Assembly (NCBI RefSeq): GCF_900215605.1
Contig: NZ_OBEL01000008.1
Coordinates: 78,654 to 142,653, forward strand
DNA from: Cohaesibacter gelatinilyticus
GTDB lineage: Bacteria; Pseudomonadota; Alphaproteobacteria; Rhizobiales; Cohaesibacteraceae
DNA: 64,000 nt
Reading direction: 5' to 3'
Each line of letters starts with the position of its first letter. The stretch's first letter is position 1. The notes under the pieces were generated by a model. That model was given only the letters and a program-made list of their open reading frames with translations. It had not been told where the DNA came from and ran no database searches. Below, piece after piece: positions 54,174 through 60,994 of the stretch. Made by a program: the position numbers and the translations under genes.

Positions 54174-54205
54174 AAATGTCATACTATTATCAATTATGGA
54201 CATTT
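54174..54205. promoter_or_regulatory. Inverted repeat at the start of the GlxA-type regulator gene
   Basis: AAATGTC (54174-54180) and GACATTT (54199-54205) are 7-bp arms 18 bases apart, spanning the regulator's ATG at 54196. Protein bound there could repress its own gene. Weak evidence. Confidence 0.3.
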
Positions 54206-55185
54206 TATCTGCACATTCATCACCAAGAAGCATTGATATCCTGCTCTATGACGAGGCAAACAGTTTGGATATTGCTGGCCCGATGGAGGTCTTTGCGACC
54301 ACCAATCAATATCTTCCAGCCGCCTATCGCCTGCGCACCGTTACACTGGATGGCGAGCCGTTACGCAGCACCGCGGGCTTGACCATATTGCCTGATGGGA
54401 TAGCGAGCCTTGAAAGTGGCGCAGATGATCTGCTGATCCCAGGCGGCAATGGAGTGGACGCTCAGATGGGCAATCCAAAGCTTCAGACACTGATTACCAA
54501 ATGGCGGATGAGCCGTCCGCGTGGGCGGGTCATATCCATTTGCTCCGGGGCTTTGCTCCTGGCGGATGCTGGTATTTTGGATGGACAGACCGCCACGACC
54601 CATTGGTCGCGCAGGAGCCAAGCCAAAGCCAGTTTCCCGCAAGTCGATTGGCAAATTGATCAGCTCTATCACCAATCCCCGACCTTGATGACGTCAGCAG
54701 GTGTAACCTCGGGCATTGATCTTTGTCTTGCCATCGTTCGGCAGGATCATGGGGCAGAAACGGCGCTCAAGGTCGCGCGGCAATTGGTGGTCTATGTGCA
54801 GCGAGCGGGTGGACAAAGCCAGTTCGCCGATCTATTGGAAGCGCAATATTGCGAAAATGGCACCTTGCAGAAGCTGATCACGGCCTTGATACAGGATCCA
54901 CAAAAAGACTGGAGCCTTGAAAGCATGTCCGACTTTGCCGGTCTCACCCCACGCACCCTGTCTCGGCAAAGCGCAAGACATCTCGGCTGCCCACCTGTAC
55001 AGTTTCTGGAGCGGGTGCGGGTAAAGAAGGCCAGCGATGCCATCCATGCCGGCATCCCGCTTGGCAAGGTGATGGGTCTTTGTGGCTTTCGCGATAGTCA
55101 GCAAATGCAGCGCGCCTTTCAGCGCCAGCTTGGCACCAGCCCCACAATATTCGAGAAACATTTTGCGAGGCCGGAACAGATATAG
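54196..55185 (+). CDS. GlxA-family regulator (DJ-1/PfpI domain with AraC DNA-binding domain)
   Basis: A 329-residue regulator. The N-terminal class-I glutamine-amidotransferase-like domain has the nucleophile-elbow cysteine in ISICSGALLLADAG. The C-terminal AraC domain carries two helix-turn-helix motifs (SLESMSDFAGLTPRTLSRQSARHLG and IPLGKVMGLCGFRDSQQMQRAFQRQLG). Relatives sense quaternary amines or nitrogen compounds, but no ligand can be read here. Divergent from the MFS gene; converges on a LysR gene with a 9-base gap. Confidence 0.92.
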   Translation: MDILSAHSSPRSIDILLYDEANSLDIAGPMEVFATTNQYLPAAYRLRTVTLDGEPLRSTAGLTILPDGIASLESGADDLLIPGGNGVDAQMGNPKLQTLITKWRMSRPRGRVISICSGALLLADAGILDGQTATTHWSRRSQAKASFPQVDWQIDQLYHQSPTLMTSAGVTSGIDLCLAIVRQDHGAETALKVARQLVVYVQRAGGQSQFADLLEAQYCENGTLQKLITALIQDPQKDWSLESMSDFAGLTPRTLSRQSARHLGCPPVQFLERVRVKKASDAIHAGIPLGKVMGLCGFRDSQQMQRAFQRQLGTSPTIFEKHFARPEQI

Positions 55186-55194
55186 TTTCTGATC

Positions 55195-56100
55195 CTAACG
55201 ATGATTGATGAAGGGGTTGGCACGTAGGTGATCGACCGCCAGATCGATGAAGGATCTCACCTTGGCATTGGCCCGACGACCTTCCAGGTGCACGATATTG
55301 ACCGGATAAGGCTCCAACTCATAATCCTGCAAGATCCTTAGCAAGGAACCATCCTGGAATTCCTCCCCCACCTGATAGGAGAGCAATCTGGTGATGCCAA
55401 AGCCTTGCTTTGCCGCAGCAATCGCCCCTGCATTCTGATTGCAAGAAAGGCGAGGTTTCAGCTTAATGCTCTTCCTTCCCTTGCTTGTCTCAAACTGCCA
55501 AATGGCTGACGTCTCTACGCTGGAAGGCTGGATGATTTCATGCTCGACCAGATCTTCCGGCTTTTGCGGCATGCCATTGGCTTCAAAATAGGATGGTGCT
55601 CCGCAAACCACAACATTCACATTGCCAACAGGAATGGCATAGAGGCCGGAATCCTTCAAATGTCCGATACGGACAGCAACATCCAGACCTTCATCCAGCA
55701 AATTTACCACCCGGTCATGCAATTGCGCCCTGACCTCGACATCGGGATAGTGCATCAGAAAATCCGTCAGGATTGGCATGACATGTTTCTGGCCAAACAG
55801 AACCGGAGCGGTGATGGAAAGCGAGCCTTTCGGGGTCGAATAAAGACCGGATGCAGCGGCCTCGGCCTGTTCCAGATCGTCCAGGATGCGTTTGGCATCA
55901 AGCAGGAAATGCCGCCCGGCTTCGGTCAGTCTGACATGGCGCGTTGTACGGTTGAAGAGCTTGACGCCCAAGGATTGCTCCAGCAAAGCAACAGACCGCG
56001 TCACCATCGGAGCCGAAAGCCCCAAGACCTTGCTGGCGGCCACGAAACTTTGTTGCTCCGCTACTTGCACGAAAACCCGCATGCCATCAAGCTTGTCCAT
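55195..56100 (-). CDS. LysR-family transcriptional regulator
   Basis: A 301-residue LysR regulator of the CrgA/DsdC-like branch: MDKLDGMRVFVQVAEQQSFVAASKVLGLSAPMVTRSVALLEQSLGVKLFNRTTR, then an effector domain. It is divergent from the NTF2-like and PNPOx-like pair across 132 bases. A good T-N11-A dyad lies in the gap at 56132-56150, so control of that pair is likely. Confidence 0.92.
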   Translation of the reverse strand: MDKLDGMRVFVQVAEQQSFVAASKVLGLSAPMVTRSVALLEQSLGVKLFNRTTRHVRLTEAGRHFLLDAKRILDDLEQAEAAASGLYSTPKGSLSITAPVLFGQKHVMPILTDFLMHYPDVEVRAQLHDRVVNLLDEGLDVAVRIGHLKDSGLYAIPVGNVNVVVCGAPSYFEANGMPQKPEDLVEHEIIQPSSVETSAIWQFETSKGRKSIKLKPRLSCNQNAGAIAAAKQGFGITRLLSYQVGEEFQDGSLLRILQDYELEPYPVNIVHLEGRRANAKVRSFIDLAVDHLRANPFINHR

Positions 56101-56131
56101 GATGCTCCTACAATTCCTAACTACAGATCAT

Positions 56132-56150
56132 TATTTCATATTTTGAAATA
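56132..56150. promoter_or_regulatory. LysR-type binding dyad
   Basis: TATTTCA-TATTT-TGAAATA has perfect 7-bp arms and contains T-N11-A with dyad symmetry, the classic LysR recognition shape. It is 32-50 bases from the lysR start and 83-101 bases from the divergent gene. Confidence 0.6.
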
Positions 56151-56232
56151 GATACTTCAATTTCTCTCCAATTATTATTTTCAACAAGAAGAGTAAATTA
56201 CAAGGCATATCTTGCAAACACAGGAAAATCCT

Positions 56233-56697
56233 ATGTCTCGTCCTCCTCTCCCACCCTTTGATGAAGAAACCGCCCGCCAAAAGGTTCGTCTGGCCGAAGA
56301 TGGCTGGAATGGTCGTGACGCGGAAAAAGTGGCCCTTGCCTATTCTCCCGATACCAAATGGCGCAATCGCTCGCATTTCGTCGCCAATCGTGCAGAGGCC
56401 GAAGCCTTCCTGCGGGAGAAATGGAAAAAGGAAAATGACTATCGTCTGATCAAGGAGCTCTTCGCCTTCAAGGATAATCGCATTGCGGTGCGCTATGCCT
56501 ATGAATGGCGCGATGATAGCGGCAACTGGTTCCGCTCTTACGGCAATGAGAATTGGGTCTTTGATGAAGATGGCCTGATGAAAGAGCGCTATGCCAGCAT
56601 CAATGATCTGCCCATCAAGGAAGAAGAGCGCCTGTTCCATTGGCCACAAGGCCGCCGTCCCGACGATCATCCGGGTCTCAGTGATCTCGGTTTGTAG
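56233..56697 (+). CDS. NTF2-like (DUF1348/SnoaL fold) protein
   Basis: A 154-residue protein of the DUF1348 family with the cone-shaped NTF2 fold ([52 protein letters not shown]). Members are small cytoplasmic proteins of unknown reaction, often induced with oxidative enzymes. ATG 56233 is preferred over 56212 for its AGGAAAA ribosome site. It lies eight bases before the PNPOx-like gene, so the two are co-transcribed. Confidence 0.85.
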   Translation: MSRPPLPPFDEETARQKVRLAEDGWNGRDAEKVALAYSPDTKWRNRSHFVANRAEAEAFLREKWKKENDYRLIKELFAFKDNRIAVRYAYEWRDDSGNWFRSYGNENWVFDEDGLMKERYASINDLPIKEEERLFHWPQGRRPDDHPGLSDLGL

Positions 56698-56705
56698 AAG
56701 GAGAG

Positions 56706-57347
56706 ATGGATATGGATTATTCCAGCGATATCGCCTTCACTGACCGCGTGAAATCCATCCAGTCGCGCAAGGGCTCACGGTTTCTCTATTCTCGTATGGA
56801 GGAAAATGGCAGCTGGGCGACGGAGATTACTCCCATGCTGGCCAATTATATCGCCCAGCAGCGCAGCGTCTTTTTTGCCACTGCCAATGAAGAGGGCCAG
56901 CCCTATATTCAGCATCGCGGTGGACAGCCCGGCTTCATCAAGGTTCTGGACAACAAGACCCTCGGCTTTGTCGATTATAAAGGCAATCAGCAATTCATCA
57001 GTCAGGGCAATTTGGCAGACAATGCCAAGGCCTTCTTGTTCCTGATCGATTATCAGAATCAAAGCCGTATCAAAATCTGGGGAGAAGCCAAGGTCATTGA
57101 AGAGGATGCGGACCTCATGGACAAGCTGCTTAAGGGGACCGAAACCAATCTGATCCGGCCGGAGCAGGTGATTACCTTTCGCATCCTTGCCTGGGATCGC
57201 AACTGCCCCCAGCATATCCCGCAACGCTTCGAGGGTGATGACGTGCGCGCCGCCTTGCATGAAAAAGAGGAACGCATCCAGGAACTGGAAACACAACTGG
57301 AAGCGCTACAAGACAAAAATAGCCTGGCCGGATATCGGGGGACTTGA
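56706..57347 (+). CDS. Pyridoxamine-5'-phosphate-oxidase-like flavoprotein
   Basis: A 213-residue split-barrel FMN-binding protein (VFFATANEEGQPYIQHRGGQPGFIKVLDNKTLGFVDYKGNQQFISQGNLADN). A helical C-terminal tail (EKEERIQELETQLEAL) probably forms a coiled coil. It is not true PdxH; related proteins act as general flavin reductases or stress proteins. AAGGAGAG precedes the ATG. The 3' end lies within a 16-bp inverted repeat. Confidence 0.86.
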   Translation: MDMDYSSDIAFTDRVKSIQSRKGSRFLYSRMEENGSWATEITPMLANYIAQQRSVFFATANEEGQPYIQHRGGQPGFIKVLDNKTLGFVDYKGNQQFISQGNLADNAKAFLFLIDYQNQSRIKIWGEAKVIEEDADLMDKLLKGTETNLIRPEQVITFRILAWDRNCPQHIPQRFEGDDVRAALHEKEERIQELETQLEALQDKNSLAGYRGT

Positions 57348-57361
57348 TATCCGGCCAGGCT
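57321..57361. terminator. Perfect 16-bp-arm hairpin at the 3' end of the PNPOx-like gene
   Basis: AGCCTGGCCGGATATC (57321-57336) and GATATCCGGCCAGGCT (57346-57361) pair without mismatch across a 9-base loop. The left arm lies within the last codons. No T-run follows, but position between convergent genes favours a terminator or barrier. Confidence 0.6.
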
Positions 57362-57399
57362 GGCTCACCACTTTAGGTGCGGGGACTTGAAGGTTAGGG

Positions 57400-57451
57400 G
57401 CAGATACATCCCTGACTCAGTAATGTTGACCCCATTACGGGATGCATCTGC
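57400..57451. repeat. Two-step hairpin downstream of torA
   Basis: Outer arms GCAGATACATCCC (57400-57412) and GGGATGCATCTGC (57439-57451) pair at 12 of 13. Inner arms GTAATG (57420-57425) and CATTAC (57433-57438) pair fully. It lies ten bases beyond the torA stop and may terminate or stabilise torA mRNA. Confidence 0.55.
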
Positions 57452-57461
57452 GAGATGAAAA

Positions 57462-60128
57462 TCAATGGGCGTCCTTTGCATTTTTCATCAGGAAGTCCAT
57501 GACCAACTTGGACTCGCCTTCATCAAGACCTGCGCGTGGGAACATGGATGGGGTAATTCCTTTCCATTGTTGCTTGGTGAAGTGGGAGACTTCGCGTGGA
57601 GCATGGCAAACCGTGCAACGCTCGTAGAAAATCTTCTCACCCGGCCCCATATCGGCATAGAGAGCTGCAGTCAGAGCTTCCAGTCGTTCAAGGCCCATAT
57701 CTTCATCGGAGATTTCCGGCAGAGTTGCATCTTCAATGATTGGTGGTTTGTCATAAGCCTTGTTCGGACCTTCCGGATCGGTGCATTTGCGCATTTCAAC
57801 CAGAACCGTATTGGCGGTTGTTGCTTCTGACAGACCAGAAGAACGCTGGGTAGAAGTCACAAAGTTGATCAGACCTGAGTTACAGCGGCCCTTGCTATCC
57901 AATTGTGGCCAGCAACCTTCATAGATGGACACCACACCTGGCATGATGTCGTCAGAGACGACAGCACCGGCAATGACCGTACCGCGCTTGTTGTAAAGCT
58001 CGACCAGATCACCATCTTCGATGCCACGGGATGCAGCATCTTCGCTGTTGATGCGAACCGGCTCTCGACCCTGCACTTTATAGATATCGCGCAGGCTCTT
58101 TGACTGATCCATCTGGCTATGCAGGCGGAACCAAGGATGCGGGGAGACGACATGCAATTGGCCCGGCTTGGCATTGCCAAGATATTCGTGTTTTTCCATC
58201 CACATTGGCATGCCTGGGCAGTCATCGATCTTCATGTTGCCGATATCTTCACAGAACATTTCGATCTTGCCGGATGCGGTATGCAGCGGATTGGCTTTTG
58301 GATCTTCATAGAAAGCTCCATGGCGAACCCATTTGCGGGCAGCTTCTGGAACCGGCATGCGGGCATAACCTTTTTCCCAGAATTCCTCGAATGGAGTTTC
58401 CTTGGCAGCAGAGGATTTTTCATAGGCCAGCTTGATGTGATACATCTTGTCTTCGCTATCCGTGAACTGCGCCCACAGGCCCATCTTGTCGGCCAGACCT
58501 TCGAAGATCTCGTAATCCGGCAGGCTCTCACCAAGCGGTTCGATCATCTTCTTCATCGCATAGACGCGGTCATTGGAATAGGTACCACCAGAGGTGATAT
58601 CATCCTGTTCCAGAGTAGAAGCGGCAGGCAGAACAATATCGGCCCAACGGGTCGCTGCGGTCCACCAGACATCGACACTGACAATGGTCTCAACCTTGTT
58701 GAGCGCACGGATCAGGCGGTTGGTATCTTGCTGGTGAGACATGAAGTTGTTACCAGCATTGAAGATGACTTTGACGTCCGGATAGGTGTGGGTTGAGCCA
58801 TTATAAAAGACTTCCTTGCCCGGATTTTCCAGCATCTCGGTGATACGGGACGCGGGGCAAACGCCTTTGACCCAGTTCCGACCCTGGCTCATGCCAACCG
58901 GTGTTGCATTGCCACCCTGTGGCATGCCGCCGTTACCATAATGCCAGCTGAAGCCGACGCCTTGGCCGGGCTTGCCGATTTTGCCGGTCAGAGCAGAGAA
59001 GTTGATGATTGCCCAATGGGTCATTTCACCATGCTGCGCCCGTTGCAGGGACCAGGCACCAGCAATCTCTGTACGGGACTTGGCAAGCAGTTCGGCCAGT
59101 TCCTTGATCTTGGCTTCATCAATACCAGTGACCTTGGCAGCCCAAGCAGGTGTTTTTGGAGTGCCGTCGGTCTCGCCCTTCACATAGGCAATCCATTTGT
59201 CCGCACCGACGGTATATTTGTCCATATAGGCTTTGTCTTCGAGGCCGTTTTCCAGCACATGATAAGCCATGGCCAGGAACAGGGCGACGTCGGTATTGGG
59301 GACAATCCGCACCCAATCGGAATTCATGTAATCATCGGTCGCGGTGCGCTGCGGGTTGATGGAAATGAATTTCACGCCAGCATCGCGAATGTCTTCCCAA
59401 TGGGAATACATGCCATGGTCGGCCACACGATATTCAACGCGGTTATTTTTGATCGGATCGCAACCGACCAGAACGAACACTTCGGTATGATCGCGAATGG
59501 TCTCCCAGGCAGACTGCGCGGAATAGACTTCCATATCACCGATAATATGCGGCAGGGAAACCTGAGATGCGCCGGCGGACCAGTCACCTTGGGTATTGGT
59601 GCAGCCACCCATCAGGTTCAGCAGACGACCTTGCAAAACGTTTGGACGGAAGACGCCAGCATTGGACCAGCCACCATAAGATGAGCTGAAGATGGCTTCG
59701 TTGCCATGGTTGCTAGCGGTATCCAGCAAAGCTTTGGCAGCCAGTTTCCAAGCGGTATCCCAATCGACGCGAACCCATTCTTCGTTGCCGCGCAATTCAG
59801 GTTTGATCTCGCCAGTTTTCCAGCCTTCAAGATAGGATTTGCGCACCATCGGATAATTGATGCGGGTCTTGTCATAGGTGCGATCAATCACACCATAATT
59901 GAGCATCTCGGTCGGACGAGCATCCAGCTCCATCATGTTGTTGATGCCAACCAGCTTGCCATCCTTGACCACGCCTTCAAAAGGGCCGAAATGGGTTGCA
60001 TGGAACACACGTTTGGCAAAGGAGTTCGGATCGATGGCAGCCAGCGCAGAACCGCTGAGCAAACTGGATGCGAAAAGAGCCATACCGCCTTTTAGAAAGG
60101 TACGACGATCTGTATTGAAGCCGGTCAT
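57462..60128 (-). CDS. torA: TorA-like periplasmic molybdoenzyme with C-terminal c-type haem domain
   Basis: A TMAO/DMSO reductase-family enzyme, 888 residues. A Tat signal (TDRRTFLKGGMALFASSLL, cleavage near ALAAI) exports it folded with its molybdopterin cofactor. SYGGWSNAG holds the likely Mo-binding serine; GGCTNTQGDWSAGASQ, VDVWWTAATRWADIVLPAASTLEQDD and HVVSPHPWFRLHSQMDQS are TorA/DorA-type motifs. After about residue 820 it has CTVCH (838-842) and SMFPRAGL with a possible Met ligand at 862, a mono-haem domain like that at the end of TorC. E. coli TorA lacks this domain. No torC or torD is seen. Start is ATG 60128, after GGAGG. Confidence 0.9.
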   Translation of the reverse strand: MTGFNTDRRTFLKGGMALFASSLLSGSALAAIDPNSFAKRVFHATHFGPFEGVVKDGKLVGINNMMELDARPTEMLNYGVIDRTYDKTRINYPMVRKSYLEGWKTGEIKPELRGNEEWVRVDWDTAWKLAAKALLDTASNHGNEAIFSSSYGGWSNAGVFRPNVLQGRLLNLMGGCTNTQGDWSAGASQVSLPHIIGDMEVYSAQSAWETIRDHTEVFVLVGCDPIKNNRVEYRVADHGMYSHWEDIRDAGVKFISINPQRTATDDYMNSDWVRIVPNTDVALFLAMAYHVLENGLEDKAYMDKYTVGADKWIAYVKGETDGTPKTPAWAAKVTGIDEAKIKELAELLAKSRTEIAGAWSLQRAQHGEMTHWAIINFSALTGKIGKPGQGVGFSWHYGNGGMPQGGNATPVGMSQGRNWVKGVCPASRITEMLENPGKEVFYNGSTHTYPDVKVIFNAGNNFMSHQQDTNRLIRALNKVETIVSVDVWWTAATRWADIVLPAASTLEQDDITSGGTYSNDRVYAMKKMIEPLGESLPDYEIFEGLADKMGLWAQFTDSEDKMYHIKLAYEKSSAAKETPFEEFWEKGYARMPVPEAARKWVRHGAFYEDPKANPLHTASGKIEMFCEDIGNMKIDDCPGMPMWMEKHEYLGNAKPGQLHVVSPHPWFRLHSQMDQSKSLRDIYKVQGREPVRINSEDAASRGIEDGDLVELYNKRGTVIAGAVVSDDIMPGVVSIYEGCWPQLDSKGRCNSGLINFVTSTQRSSGLSEATTANTVLVEMRKCTDPEGPNKAYDKPPIIEDATLPEISDEDMGLERLEALTAALYADMGPGEKIFYERCTVCHAPREVSHFTKQQWKGITPSMFPRAGLDEGESKLVMDFLMKNAKDAH

Positions 60129-60176
60129 TTGATCCTCCAAGGATGTAAGTCAATTCTCCCAAAGTGTCTCAAATTG

Positions 60177-60208
60177 CTTTGAACAGGTCTCACATGACAT
60201 CTAAACAG
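60177..60208 (-). promoter_or_regulatory. Two Tor-box-like decamers between torA and torR
   Basis: On the minus strand CTGTTTAGAT (60208-60199) and CTGTTCAAAG (60186-60177) each match the E. coli Tor box CTGTTCATAT at 8 of 10, in direct orientation 22 bases (two helical turns) apart. They are 49-80 bases upstream of torA. Candidate TorR sites. Confidence 0.5.
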
Positions 60209-60277
60209 GACGTTCAAAATTGTAACAAGATGTAAATGGCCCTATTTTCTCGCCCCGCTTTCTCCTAAAGTGATGCC

Positions 60278-60994
60278 ATGACCGATAACCCTCATATCAT
60301 TGTTGTCGAAGACGACCTTGTCACCCGCAAGCGCCTCGGGGCGTTATTGCGCGAGCAGAATTACCAGGTCAGTGAGGCCGCGGATGCCGAGCAGATGGAA
60401 AGACTTGTCGAGCGAGTGGAGCCTGATCTTTTGCTGGTCGATATCAATCTCGATGGCAAGGACGGTTTGCAGATCACCCGCGAACAGCGTACTCGCTCGG
60501 ACGTTGGCATCATCCTGCTGACCAGTCGTGCTGATCAAGTGGATCGGATCATCGGCCTTGAAATGGGGGCGGATGATTATGTGACCAAACCCTTTGATCC
60601 GCGCGAATTGCTGGCACGGGTCAAGATCACCCTCTATCGCGTAGCACTGTGCCGCAGGGCACAATCCCAACAGTCACCTCCCAGTACACAGATAGGCCAT
60701 TGGAGCTTTGACAGTGCCCGTCGCCGTCTCATGAATTCTGAAGGCAAAACTGTCGCCTTGACCCGCGGCGAATATGAATTGCTGAAAGCTTTTGTCACTC
60801 ATCCGGGACAAGTCTTGTCAAGATCGCGTCTGTTGCAAATGGTCACTCATCGCCAATTTGTCTCAGACACTCGCACCATTGATGTTTTGGTGGGACGGAT
60901 CAGAAAGAAGATCGAGCCGGATCCCGGACAACCTGATTTCATCATCACGGTTCATGGCGAAGGCTACATCTTCATCACTGATGATGCTGGCTGA
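60278..60994 (+). CDS. torR: TorR-like OmpR-family response regulator
   Basis: A 238-residue regulator: receiver with Asp12/Asp13 and phospho-acceptor Asp55 (LLVDINLDGKDG), Lys in VTKPFDPRELLARV, and a C-terminal winged helix (VALTRGEYELLKAFVTHPGQVLSRSRLLQ...GRIRKKIE). It is divergent from torA and convergent with the hybrid kinase, whose stop codon abuts its own. By context it activates torA when the kinase detects the oxide. Confidence 0.9.
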   Translation: MTDNPHIIVVEDDLVTRKRLGALLREQNYQVSEAADAEQMERLVERVEPDLLLVDINLDGKDGLQITREQRTRSDVGIILLTSRADQVDRIIGLEMGADDYVTKPFDPRELLARVKITLYRVALCRRAQSQQSPPSTQIGHWSFDSARRRLMNSEGKTVALTRGEYELLKAFVTHPGQVLSRSRLLQMVTHRQFVSDTRTIDVLVGRIRKKIEPDPGQPDFIITVHGEGYIFITDDAG

